A stretch of 64,000 bases of DNA from Streptomyces achromogenes (lineage in GTDB: Bacteria > Actinomycetota > Actinomycetes > Streptomycetales > Streptomycetaceae), in assembly GCF_030816715.1 (NCBI RefSeq), contig NZ_JAUSYH010000001.1, positions 8,866,001-8,930,000 of the forward strand, given 5' to 3'. The notes beneath the pieces were generated by a model, which ran no database searches, was not told where the DNA came from, and saw only the letters and a program-made list of their open reading frames with translations. Position 1 is the stretch's first letter. Each line of letters opens with the position of its first letter. Position numbers and translations under genes: made by a program. Below, piece by piece: positions 35,084 through 44,289 of the stretch.

Positions 35084-36043
35084 ATGAGCACGGATCTGAT
35101 CGGTACGAAGACCAGGAGCCGGCCGGTGCCCGAACTGCTGCCCGAAGACAAGAAGCGGATCACGCCGAAGCGTCCGCGCGACTACGTCGCCTGGGTGGTC
35201 GCGATCGCGATCGTCGCCGGTCTGGTGTGGACCGCGGTGACGAACGAGAACTATCGCTGGCCGGTGGTGTTCAGCTACTTCACCACGCAGACCATTCTCG
35301 ACGGTCTGCTGGTCACGCTGATTCTGACCGTGGCGAGTATGGCCCTGGGCACGCTGCTGGGGCTGGTGCTGGCGGTGATGCGCATGTCGCCGCAGCGGCC
35401 CGTCTCCGGGCTGGCCCAGCTCTACATCACCTTCTTCCGCGGCACCCCGGTGCTGGTGCAGCTGGTCTTCTGGTTCAACATCGCGGCGCTCTACCCGAAC
35501 CTGTCGGTCGGTATCCCGTTCACCGGCGTCTCCACGCCGGTGAACGTGAACGCGATCATGACCCCGATGACCGCGGCCGTCGTGGGGCTCACCCTGAACC
35601 AGGCCGCGTACATGTCGGAGATCATCCGCGGCGGGTTCGCGTCGGTCAGCCGCGGACAGCACGAGGCCGCGGAGTCCCTGGGCATGTCGGGGTTCACCAA
35701 GCTCCGCCATGTGATCATCCCGCAGACCATGCCGGCGATCATTCCGGCCACCGGCAACCAGGTGATCGGCATGCTCAAGGAGACCTCGCTGGTGAGCGTG
35801 CTCGGCGTCGCCGACCTGCTGAACAGCGCACAGGCCATCTACGCCCGCAACTACCAGACGATTCCGCTGCTGATCGTGGCCAGCCTCTGGTACCTGATCA
35901 TGACGCTGGTGCTGAGCGTGCCCCAGTCCATGATCGAGCGCCGTTTCTCCCGCTCGACCCGGGCGCGGCTGACCCCGGCCGCCACCGCGGCCGAGCCCGG
36001 AGCCGGACAGCCAGTTCCCACCACGAGGGAGTCCCTGCTGTGA
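35084..36043 (+). CDS. amino-acid ABC transporter permease (HisM/GlnP type)
   Basis: A 319-residue inner-membrane permease. It has a cytoplasmic N-tail, a first membrane segment VAWVVAIAIVAGLVWTAV, and the core from residue ~70 (TILDGLLVTLILTVASMALG; LYITFFRGTPVLVQLVFWF). The coupling loop EAAESLGMSGFTKLRHVIIP fits the EAA motif that docks on the ATPase. No second permease is present, so it may act as a homodimer, which is usual for this subgroup. Its stop overlaps the ATPase GTG. Confidence 0.93.
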   Translation: MSTDLIGTKTRSRPVPELLPEDKKRITPKRPRDYVAWVVAIAIVAGLVWTAVTNENYRWPVVFSYFTTQTILDGLLVTLILTVASMALGTLLGLVLAVMRMSPQRPVSGLAQLYITFFRGTPVLVQLVFWFNIAALYPNLSVGIPFTGVSTPVNVNAIMTPMTAAVVGLTLNQAAYMSEIIRGGFASVSRGQHEAAESLGMSGFTKLRHVIIPQTMPAIIPATGNQVIGMLKETSLVSVLGVADLLNSAQAIYARNYQTIPLLIVASLWYLIMTLVLSVPQSMIERRFSRSTRARLTPAATAAEPGAGQPVPTTRESLL

Positions 36044-36807
36044 ACGCCGACGGAACGATCGTCGCACGCAAGCTGTGCAAGAGCTTCGGACGCCACCAGG
36101 TCCTGCGCGACATCGACCTGACCGTCGCGGCCGGGGAGATCTCCTGCATCATCGGGCCGAGCGGATCGGGCAAATCGACACTGCTGCGCTGCATCAACGG
36201 GCTGGAGACCGTGGACCGCGGAGTCCTGAAGGTCAACGGAGAGGACTTCGGCTATGTCGAGAAGGACGACGCCTACCACGCCGTCCGCCCGCAACGGCTG
36301 GCCGAGCAGCGCGCCCGCATCGGCATGGTGTTCCAGCAGTTCAACCTGTTCCCGAACATGACCGCCGAGAGCAACGTCATGTCCGGACCGGTGCTGGTGC
36401 AGAAGAAGGACCGCGCCGCCTGCCGGGAACGGGCACAGGAGCTGCTGGCCAAGGTCGGCCTCGAGGGCTGCGGCCACAAGTACCCCGCCCAACTCTCCGG
36501 CGGTCAGCAGCAGCGCGTGGCCATCGCCCGCGCGCTCGCGATGGATCCCACCATCATGCTGTTCGACGAACCCACCAGCGCACTGGACCCCGAACGCGTG
36601 GGCGAAGTACTCGCCGTCATGCGCGACCTCGCCGGCAACGGAATGACCATGCTGCTCGTCACCCACGAGATGGGCTTCGCCCGCGAGGTCGCCGACGAGG
36701 TGCTGTTCATGGACGACGGCATCGCAGTCGAACGCGGCGACGCACGCGAGGTCCTGGCCAACCCCCGCGAGAAACGCACCCAGGCCTTCCTCGAAAGGGT
36801 GCTGTAG
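36040..36807 (+). CDS. amino-acid ABC transporter ATP-binding protein
   Basis: A 255-residue ATPase: Walker A GPSGSGKST, Q-loop VFQQFNLFPNMTA, signature LSGGQQQRVAIARAL, Walker B TIMLFDEPTSALDPE and the switch His in LLVTHEMGFAREVADEV, exactly the polar amino-acid subfamily. The GTG start overlaps the permease TGA (GTGA). It is last gene of the rightward operon. Confidence 0.94.
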   Translation: MNADGTIVARKLCKSFGRHQVLRDIDLTVAAGEISCIIGPSGSGKSTLLRCINGLETVDRGVLKVNGEDFGYVEKDDAYHAVRPQRLAEQRARIGMVFQQFNLFPNMTAESNVMSGPVLVQKKDRAACRERAQELLAKVGLEGCGHKYPAQLSGGQQQRVAIARALAMDPTIMLFDEPTSALDPERVGEVLAVMRDLAGNGMTMLLVTHEMGFAREVADEVLFMDDGIAVERGDAREVLANPREKRTQAFLERVL

Positions 36808-36959
36808 AAGCGGCCCGGACCCGCGGCAGCGGACCCGGCAGCGTGGCCGCCCGGCTTTTGCTCCGGTCAAAGCCGTCGCCTTCGCGCTTGTGGGCCTTGG
36901 CCGGGGTGACGCCGATGCTGTGACGAGTGGCCATGTCCAGGCCGCGGGCGGTGAACGGG

Positions 36960-37240
36960 CGAGTCCGGTGAGGGCTTGCGCCAAGGGCCTGGATCGCTCC
37001 GTCGCGGTCAGCGTCCATGTCCACCGTACCGACAAGGTCGACGCGCAGATTCTGGTCCAGCTACTGGCCACAGACTTCCTGTTAGGCAGGTGGCTGGCGG
37101 ACGAGCGCACCCAGATGCTGCGCAGGGTGACCATGCGGCGCGCTCACCTGACGCGTCAGTGCATTCGCGCGAAGAACCAGATCACTCCGTCAACTCAAGG
37201 CTGCCGAAGAAGTGTTCGTTCACCTGCCGTTGGCCTCGGA
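36960..37240 (+). pseudogene. IS110-family transposase fragment
   Basis: The plus strand reads TDKVDAQILVQLLATDFLLG, RWLADERTQMLRRVTMRRAH and LTRQCIRAKNQI. After a shift near 37190 it reads SVNSRLPKKCSF. This is the middle of the IS110 DEDD domain (KTDxxDA box). The start, the C-terminal Tnp_20 domain and the ends are missing. Confidence 0.72.
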
Positions 37241-37389
37241 AGAGGACCGCCAGATCTTCGCGGGCAAAGTCGTCACCGCTGTCCGCGCGCCCCGGCCCAC
37301 CCGCCTAGGGTTCTCCACCAGCGGTTTCCCGATCGAACCGCCGTCGGTGGTGCCGCCGCGACGCTGGCTACCAGCCTGGCCGACAGCCG

Positions 37390-38115
37390 CGTGTCCCCTG
37401 CGGTGATCGAGCTGTACATACCGGAGACCGCGATCCGCTCCGCGCCGCTCCGACTCCACGTCGAGGTCGATGTCCGGCAGCGACGTATGCCGCTCGCTGA
37501 GAAAGCGCTCGAACAGCAGCCGGTGTTCGAGCGGGTTGGCAGAGGCGACGAACAGCGCGTGGTTGACCATGGAGCCGGCGCCGGAGCCGCGCGCCGCGAC
37601 CCAGATCCCCAGCGCCCGGGTGTCCCCACGACCTGGGCCACGGTCAGGCAGAACCCCTCGAAACCCAACCGGCCGATGACGTCCCGCTCGTAGCGAAGCT
37701 GTCGGACGGCACTTTCGTCGGTGTCCAGGCCACGGGCGACCATCCCGGTCTCACACCGCTGCCGCAGCAGCCGCATGGCCGAACCGCGCTCGGGGCCGGC
37801 GCCGACGACGGCAGTTTCGGGGAAGTGGGGACGCCCGAGCCCGAGATCGGCCGGGGTGAGGGTGCAGAACTGGCCGGCGTCCTCGGTCTCGGCCAAGAGG
37901 CGGACCGCCCGGCTGGGGTCGTCGCCGACGGCCCGGCCGATGCGGTCGGCGGCCGCCGTCATGGCGGCCGGGTCCTTCAGCTGGCGTTCGCCGCCGTCCA
38001 GATGCTGGCGGTCGGCGGGCCGCAGCAGCCGGGCCGCGTCCAGGGCATCGGCCAGCATAGAGCTAAACCGCGCGAACGTGCGAAAAGGTAGGGGGTGCGG
38101 ATCGATCGCCAAGGG
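37390..38115 (-). pseudogene. DNA polymerase III alpha (DnaE-type) fragment
   Basis: The minus strand reads DRIGRAVGDDPSRAVRLLAE, RPHFPETAVVGAGPERGSAM, VRQLRYERDVIGRLGFEGFC and LTVAQVV. After a frameshift near 37600 it reads NHALFVASANPLEHRLLFER, FLSERHTSLPDIDLDVESER and ERIAVSGM. PDIDLDVES contains catalytic Asp residues of C-family polymerases. Only part of the palm region survives, with at least two frameshifts. The resemblance is to error-prone, DnaE2-like proteins. Confidence 0.72.
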
Positions 38116-38367
38116 ACGCGGCCGGCGAACGTCGGCTGGGGACCGGGCTGTCGGTGGTCACTGCCAGGATGACTCGCGTGCCGATCAACGAAGTGACCAG
38201 TCACGCCGTGACAGAAGCGCCTCGAGCAGGCCCTCGACGGCCGGCCGGGCCATCAGTCGGTGGCACGACATGGTCTGGAACGCCATGCCGCTGCGGCGCG
38301 GCAGAACACAAGCCAAGCCGTAGGAAAGAACTGGCTATGTGCCGCGGGACTGGTGTTGCCTTAGGGG

Positions 38368-38510
38368 TCAGATGCCAAGCATGGTGTTGAGGTCGTCCAG
38401 GGACTTCACCGTCACGTAGTCGTAGCCGTGGGTCACCGGGTCGTAGCCACGGTCCAGCAGGACCGGCTTGCGGAAGCCCATGTCATGCATCGACTGGTGG
38501 TCGTAACGGG
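38368..38510 (-). pseudogene. HAD-hydrolase C-terminal remnant
   Basis: The last ~45 codons of a frame ending at 38368 read FRKPVLLDRGYDPVTHGYDY followed by VTVKSLDDLNTMLG, the typical end of a HAD-IA hydrolase. No upstream part is present; the region to its right belongs to an IS605-like remnant. Confidence 0.5.
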
Positions 38511-38570
38511 TTGCGAGGCGACGTGCAGGAAGTCCTCGGGAGGGGGCGAGCTGGTCGAGCATGGCCTACG

Positions 38571-38803
38571 TGCAGTTCGGCCGCCGCGCTCACGGAGTGG
38601 AAGAAGACCAAGGAACTGGCCTTCCTGACGGAGGTGTCCTCCGTCCCGCTCCAGCAGGCGCTGCGCCATCTTCAGACGGCGTTCGCCGACTTCTTCGCCC
38701 AGCGCGCCAAGTACCCGCGCTTCAACTCGCGGCTTTCCCTGCCCTGCTCCGCAGGAGCTTCGTTTCCTCCCTGCCTGAAGGCAGGGGTATTCACGAAGGA
38801 GAG
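38571..38803 (+). mobile_element. IS605-type derivative: TnpB start joined to a right-end hairpin
   Basis: LTEWKKTKELAFLTEVSSVP followed by LQQALRHLQTAFADFFAQRA and KYPRFNSR is the N-terminus of an IS200/IS605 TnpB. Directly after it, without the catalytic part, comes a right-end-like segment with the hairpin CCCTGCC-TGAA-GGCAGGG (about 38772-38790) and GTATTCACGAA. The element therefore kept a start fragment and an end but lost the rest. Confidence 0.62.
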
Positions 38804-38881
38804 ACCCGACGAAGGAGCTCCGATCCTTCTCTGCGGAAATGGGATAGGGTGTTCGATTTTTTCAGGCATGCCATGACGGAC

Positions 38882-39940
38882 TTACCGGAGTTGGGCGATG
38901 ACGTCGTCTAGGCTTACGGCCAAGGCGTGTTCGACATTGATCCAGTCGTCCTTGGCGTGGCCGAGGAGATACTCGCGCCGTTCGGGTGCGCGCTCCGCTC
39001 GCCAGTTGGTGAGGAGCGCGCGCAGTGTGAGTCGTGCCAGTGCGGCAATCGGGAGCAGCGGAAGTTCCGAGTCCTTGATCGGCCGCGTGCGTTGGTAGCC
39101 GGCGACGAAAGCGCAGGCCTCTCGCCAGGGATGAAGCGGCGTCCTGGCGAGCAGGTTCGCCATGGGAACAGCGGGGTCGAAGATCACCGCACTGCGCACC
39201 GTGTCGCCGAAGTCGATGACGCCGGTGATGAAGTGTTCGCTCTTCGGATCCACCACGACGTTGTAGGGGCTGAAGTCCCCGTGGATCACCTGTGCTTCGA
39301 GATCGCTCAGCCTCGGGACGACGTTTTCGCCGAAGAGCCGGAACACCGCTTCAGCCAACTGACGGTGCTCGGGGTTCGGCGTGTGCTCGACCAGTTCGGT
39401 CAGCTGGTGGAAGTGCCGGATGTCCCAGGCCAGACCGCGTCGGTCCGCCGGATGTGTGAACGTCCTGAGCGCCACGTCGACTCGCCCCAGCATCTCGCCC
39501 GCCTTGGCGAGCCGCTCGGCGTCCGGGTTCGCCTCGGCCAGGATCTGGCCTTCGGCGAAGTCGAACACTCGCAGGACCCGAGGTCTGCCGTCGTTCAGCC
39601 TGATCGTGACATGGTCGTCTCCGTCGGTGGTCAGCTTCACCCGCTGGACGGGCAAGTGCGGAGCGGTGCTTTCGAGGTAGCGCATCGCTGCGGTTTGGAG
39701 GGCGACAACCGCCTGCGCCTCGTCAGGCGGTGAGACCTTCACGAGGTAGCTGCTCGAGTCGGTCCTGAGTCTGAACGTGTCGTCCTTCTCGGTCGCCAGT
39801 CGCCCCAAGCGCCCGGTGAGGCGATAGCGCTCCTGGAGGAAAATGCTCACCAGCATCACGTCGATGGGCTCGTGGGACGACGTCAGGCCGCTCTCTTGGA
39901 GGAGCCGTTGTGCATAGTTCGTAGCTGGTGAGGTGTTCAC
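38882..39940 (-). CDS. APH-family kinase, hydroxylysine-kinase-like
   Basis: A 352-residue kinase of the aminoglycoside/choline-kinase fold: N-lobe (TFRLRTDSSSYLVKVSP with the ATP-contacting Lys), catalytic loop QVIHGDFSPYNVVVD and the metal-binding Asp of ITGVIDFGDTVRSAVIFDPA. Members next to class III aminotransferases phosphorylate 5-hydroxylysine or ethanolamine-like amino alcohols, and the neighbour then eliminates phosphate. It lies 24 bases downstream of such an aminotransferase on the same strand. Start ATG at 39940. Antibiotic phosphorylation is possible but less likely in this context. Confidence 0.85.
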   Translation of the reverse strand: MNTSPATNYAQRLLQESGLTSSHEPIDVMLVSIFLQERYRLTGRLGRLATEKDDTFRLRTDSSSYLVKVSPPDEAQAVVALQTAAMRYLESTAPHLPVQRVKLTTDGDDHVTIRLNDGRPRVLRVFDFAEGQILAEANPDAERLAKAGEMLGRVDVALRTFTHPADRRGLAWDIRHFHQLTELVEHTPNPEHRQLAEAVFRLFGENVVPRLSDLEAQVIHGDFSPYNVVVDPKSEHFITGVIDFGDTVRSAVIFDPAVPMANLLARTPLHPWREACAFVAGYQRTRPIKDSELPLLPIAALARLTLRALLTNWRAERAPERREYLLGHAKDDWINVEHALAVSLDDVIAQLR

Positions 39941-39964
39941 GGTCAGTCCCTTCGGCCGGCCTTG

Positions 39965-41324
39965 CTACAGACGGTTTTTCGCGACCTCGGCAAAGGTCTC
40001 CAGGAATCGGGTCACATCGGCGGAGTCGAAGGCCAGCGGAGGGCGGATCTTCAGGGTGTTCGCCGAGGGGCCCGTGCCGCTGAGGAGAACCCGGCGGTGT
40101 CGCATGTCGTTGATGACCTTGTCGGTCAGCGCGCGGTCCGGCTCGAGGGTCCCCCGGTCCTTCACGATCTCCACGCCCACGAACAGGCCGGCACCGCGGA
40201 CTTCGGCGACGTAGGGGGAGTCTTTAGTGATCTCCCTCAGCCCGGCGCGCAGAGCGTTGCCGCTCTCCAGGACACGCTGCTGCACATTCTCCTTCTCCAG
40301 GACGTCCAGCACCGCGGCGCCGGCTGCCACCGGGATCGAGCTGCCGCCGAAGGTGTTGAAGTAGCGGACGTTGCGCCCGAACTCGTCGCTGACCTCGGGG
40401 CGGAAGACCACACCCGAGATCGGAATACCGTTGCCCATCGGCTTGCCCATGGTGACGATGTCCGGCACCACGCCGTGGCGGGTGAAGCCCCACATCGACT
40501 CCCCGAGCCGGGCGAACCCCGACTGCACCTCGTCCGCGATGTAGACGCCGCCGGCCGCGTGTACCTCCGCCACTACGGCCTGCATGTATCCGACGGGATC
40601 CGTGAAGATGCCGTCGCTGGAGTAGGCGCAGTCGGTGATCAGCGCGGCCAGCCGGTAGCCGTGGCGCTGAAGGTCGTCGATCGCGGCGCGCACCTGCTGC
40701 TGCATGTGCTCGGCGAGCGTGGATCCGGGCGCGACGAGGCGCGGGTCAGGAGCATCGATGAATCGGACGTTCGGGCCCAGCGGTGAGCCTGCGCCCAGGG
40801 TCGGCGAGAAGCTCGCCACCTCCCGGGTGAGGCCGTGGTAGGCCCAGCGGGTGACGATGATGCCCTCGCCGCCCGTGTGGAACCGGGCCACCCGCACCGC
40901 CAGGTCGTTCGCCTCCGACCCGCTGCACGCGATGCTCAGCTTCGACAGCTCCTCGGGGAAGGTCGCCAGAAGCCGCTCCGCGTAGCCGACCAGGGCCTCC
41001 TGGACGTAGGCGCGTGTTGGTGTTGACCGCAGTCATCTGGCGGGCGACCGCCTCGGCCACGTGCGGGTGGGCGTGCCCGACGCAAGGGACGTTGTTGTAG
41101 GCGTCGAGGTAGTCGTGGCCGTCCCGGTCGATCAGGTGGGCCCCGTGACCGGAGACGAACTCGACCGGCTCCCTGTAGATGAGTGTGTAACCAGGGCCCA
41201 ATACCTTGTCGCGGCGCTGGATGGTCTCCTGGAGGTGTTCGGGGAGTTCGCTCAGAGCCCCGGGGTCGAACCTGTTGGGGTAGTGGGCGAGAGCCCGACT
41301 GATCGTCGAATTCACGGCAGGCAC
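39965..41324 (-). pseudogene. class III aminotransferase / phospho-lyase, single frameshift
   Basis: The frame from 41324 gives FDPGALSELPEHLQETIQRR, LIDRDGHDYLDAYNNVPCVG and AEAVARQMTAVNTNTR, then breaks near 41015. A second frame carries AYVQEALVGYAERLLATFPE, SIACSGSEANDLAVRVARFH, GVYIADEVQSGFARLGESMW, the PLP-lysine region VTMGKPMGNGIPISG and FNTFGGSSIPVAAGAAVLDV. Everything except one shift is intact, over about 450 residues. Together with the adjacent kinase it fits a phosphohydroxylysine or phosphoethanolamine phospho-lyase. One extra or two missing bases may be a sequencing artefact. Confidence 0.82.
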
Positions 41325-41368
41325 ACCTTCAGTCTTTGTCCGTGGGGCTGCTGGCTGCGTTGGCCGAA

Positions 41369-41396
41369 ATCATAACATTATTTATCTCAGTTTCAA
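41369..41396 (-). promoter_or_regulatory. Promoter of the aminotransferase-kinase operon
   Basis: On the minus strand TTGAAA (41396-41391) and TATGAT (41374-41369) are 16 bp apart in an unusually AT-rich patch, 45 bases before the aminotransferase start. Part of it (AAACTGA...AATGTTA) recurs near 42427. Confidence 0.6.
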
Positions 41397-41769
41397 CGTG
41401 AGACTAAAAACTTCCTTCGCCCGGATCCTTCGGGATCCCGGCAGGCTCCCGCATGCGGGATGAGGGGGCGTCTCCGTCATCGCAATCTCGCCGCGAACGG
41501 CCCCGGGAGCGCGTCCAACCCGGAGCGGGCAGTGCCTGTTGGGCACACCTCTGGCTCGCCGCCGGTCCCGTTGAGCAGGACGGGTACTGGTGGGGCGACC
41601 CAGCGCGAGGGGGTTGTATTGGGGTGGGCCGGGCCTGGCGAGGTCCAGACGATATTTGGTGCCCGTACCCGAATGGAGGAGGCGGCCCGACGCGAGCCGG
41701 CACGTGTGCCAGGGAGAGTACGCCGTCATCGCGGGGAGTGGATAGGTACTGTGAGGCCGGTGTTCAGGC
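41397..41769. other. No gene recognised (373 bp)
   Basis: Upstream of the aminotransferase promoter. Open frames lack family features. Confidence 0.5.
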
Positions 41770-42210
41770 TGGCCATGTCGGCCTACAGCCAGGCGCTCCC
41801 CGCAGGCAGGCCGGTGACCGAGTCCCCGCCCCGGCGGGCGCCGGTGGTGGCCACGATCGCCTCGTCCATGCCCTCCAGTCGAAGTGGGCGGGCTTAGGCG
41901 CCAGGTTCAGCTCGCCCGTGCGGGCGAAGCCGCAGTCGACGTTCTCTTCCTTGACGAGTCTCTGGAGGGCGTCGACCGCGTCGTGGGCGCCCGCAGGCAT
42001 GCCTTCGCTGTGTCGAAGTCGTAGCGGGAGATCATTTCCCGGAAGCCGATCGACATGCCCAGGGTGGCCATGCCGCCGTTGCGCCCAGAGGTGGCGAAGG
42101 CCGACCGTCCCCGTCACGACGCCATGGACGTCGGCGCTCTTCCGTGCCAGGTGACGTGCCGCCGAGGGGCCGGTCCGGCCGGCCCCGAAGATCGCCACGT
42201 CGACACTCAC
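41770..42210 (-). pseudogene. FAD-dependent oxidoreductase fragment
   Basis: The minus-strand frame begins VDVAIFGAGRTGPSAARHLA, a damaged dinucleotide-binding motif. Other frames add FREMISRYDFDTA and, in the first frame again, AVDALQRLVKEENVDCGFAR and TGELNLAPKPAHFDW, which resemble DAO-family amine oxidases such as the one at 23331. There are multiple shifts and no C-terminal half. Confidence 0.5.
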
Positions 42211-42873
42211 GCCGATCTCGGTCCGGCCCCTGGGGGAGCGGTGTCGAGCCAGTGCCGGGTGAACTCCATGTCCCCGCTCTCTGCCAGTGGCGTCAGTCGC
42301 TCTGGGTGGACTGGGTCGAGACCCGGGCGTCCCGATAGCTGTTCGACGGTGCGCAGATTCGTCGGGCGCGTCGCGGGGTGCTCGATGCTGGGCTCAGGCC
42401 GCCCAGCACTATTTGGGCCAGTTCAAAACTGAAAATGTTACGCTCAGGCCGTTCGCCGACCCCGCGCTCCTGCTGCCCACGGGCATCCGGCTCGGCAGCC
42501 CCCGGCCCCGGCTGCGCTCCTGGTATGCGGTCCTGTCGCCCCAAAGGCAGGGTGCCGACCCGGCGACGTCGAGGTTGTTCCGGCTGATCCATGCTCGCTG
42601 CCGACAGTCAGTTGGTCGTCGACCCCGGCTTCCAGGCCCTTGCCGCAGCGCGGCGATGCGCTCTCGAAGTCTTGGGGGACCCTGTCGGAGTGCATGAAAG
42701 ATGAGTCGAGAACCGTCCGACACGGCGGAAACCTCCGGCAAGGACGCCTCAAGGGCGGCCAGGAGGGAACGGCAAATCCGTCGAAACGGCCTCTTGTCGC
42801 CGCGTCGCCCTTGGCCGTGCCGCCCAAACCGGTGCCGGCAAGGTCGGCGTACCGCTCTCGCTATGGTCATCAC
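42211..42873. other. No gene; AT-rich regulatory patch and ROK promoter
   Basis: Contains TTGGGC (42413) and TGTTAC 17 bp apart with the palindrome CAGTT-CAA-AACTG (42419-42431) between them, about 430 bases before the ROK start. The right end holds TATGGT at 42862-42867, a good -10 for a leaderless ROK transcript. No gene with a recognisable product lies between. Confidence 0.45.
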
Positions 42874-44043
42874 GTGACCACCAACCCGACTTCCCGCGAC
42901 TACAACAAGGCGTCAGTCCTGGACGCGGTCCTCTCCCACGCGCCCTTGACGCGTAACAAGCTCACCGAGCTGACAGGCCTGAGCAGGGCCACGGTCTTCA
43001 GAGCGGTGGAGGAGCTCTGGGCCGACGGCTTCCTCGTCGACTGCGGGATCGACGAGGTCACCGGCCGCGGCCGCCGGTCCACCTATTTGGACCTGTCCGG
43101 CACAGCCGGCCACGTCGCCGGTGTCAGCTTCGGCGTACAGACCACCGGTGTGCTGGTGGCTGACCTCAGGGGCCGCGAGATCCAGCAGGTAACGGTTCCC
43201 ACCGCCGATCACCAGGAGGTCGCGGACGCCGCACGATGGCTGGTCGACCTGATCGCGCAGGCCGCGGAGTCCGCGCAGGGCCCCCTGCGGCAGATCGTCG
43301 TCGCAGTGCCCGGGCGGGTCCGGGGCGGCACGGAGATCTTCGGCCCCGCGGAGTCGATGAAGATCTTCGCGGGCTCCGATCTCCACCGAGCCATCGAAGA
43401 CCTGGTGGACGCCCCTGTGCTCCTCGACAGCGACGCGAACGCGGCCCTGCTCGGGATCCTCACCGACGACGCCACCATCGCCAACGCCGCGCTCTTCAGC
43501 CTCAGCACCATATTGAACTTCGCCCAATGCACAGATCACGAGCTCGCCCGTGGGAGCACACCCACCTTCGGCGACATCGGGGCACTCTCCTCCGGAGTCG
43601 GCAATGAGATCCTCGACGAACTGCTGAGCACGAGAGGTCTCCTTCGGTTCGCCCGCAAACGGGGGCTCGACCTGGAGCGCGTTGAGGACCTCTGGCTGCA
43701 ACCGCGCGCCGACGCGCCGCACGCCGAGGTGCTTCAGGCGTTCACCACGGCGACCGTGACCGCTGTCAGTGTCGTCGCCGTGACGCTGGACCCGGAGTCG
43801 GTCTACTTCGTGGGCCGGTTGCGTCCACTCGTCGACCTCGTGCTCCCCCAGGTGCGCGGGCGGCTCGACCAGATCCTTCCGGCGGTGCCGGAGATCAGGA
43901 CGGGTCCCCATCTGATCGGTCTGTCGACGGCCCAGGGAGCGGTCTACGCGTGCCTGACGATCGCGCAGAAACGACTGAGAGACGCCGTGCTCGGAGCACG
44001 GCATCAGAGCCGGCTCACGGAGCGATCCACACCCGCCTTCTGA
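42874..44043 (+). CDS. ROK-family transcriptional regulator
   Basis: A 389-residue protein. Residues ~10-75 are a winged helix (VLDAVLSHAPLTRNKLTELT, GLSRATVFRAVEELWADGFL). The rest is a ROK ATPase-fold domain (AGVSFGVQTTGVLVADLRGR, VLLDSDANAALLGILTDDAT, VYFVGRLRPLVDLVLPQVRG). The CxCGxxGC zinc motif of sugar-binding ROK proteins is missing, so its ligand may not be a sugar. The GTG at 42874 lies seven bases after a -10-like TATGGT, so the mRNA may be leaderless. It is the nearest intact regulator to the aminotransferase-kinase genes. Confidence 0.87.
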   Translation: MTTNPTSRDYNKASVLDAVLSHAPLTRNKLTELTGLSRATVFRAVEELWADGFLVDCGIDEVTGRGRRSTYLDLSGTAGHVAGVSFGVQTTGVLVADLRGREIQQVTVPTADHQEVADAARWLVDLIAQAAESAQGPLRQIVVAVPGRVRGGTEIFGPAESMKIFAGSDLHRAIEDLVDAPVLLDSDANAALLGILTDDATIANAALFSLSTILNFAQCTDHELARGSTPTFGDIGALSSGVGNEILDELLSTRGLLRFARKRGLDLERVEDLWLQPRADAPHAEVLQAFTTATVTAVSVVAVTLDPESVYFVGRLRPLVDLVLPQVRGRLDQILPAVPEIRTGPHLIGLSTAQGAVYACLTIAQKRLRDAVLGARHQSRLTERSTPAF

Positions 44044-44044
44044 G

Positions 44045-44072
44045 CCGACCGCCGACCGCCGACCGCCGACCG
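44045..44072. repeat. 4 x 7-bp tandem repeat (CCGACCG)
   Basis: Four perfect copies of CCGACCG begin just after the ROK stop codon. The rest of the 44073-44289 gap shows no gene. Confidence 0.9.
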
Positions 44073-44289
44073 GCAATCGGGATGCGTGGGCATAGGCGCT
44101 ATGGGCGTGACATGCGACGACACTCCAGGGGCGGGCAAGGCCGTTGGTCGCATGGGAGCAACCGGAGGAGGATTCGGGTGTGCGATGGTGGTAGCGCCAA
44201 CGCGTCGCCCAGGACGGCTGCCCCGCCGGAATGGCCTGATCCGGTCCAGCGCCCACCGGCACCCCCGGCCGTCGATGGGCGCCGGGCGC

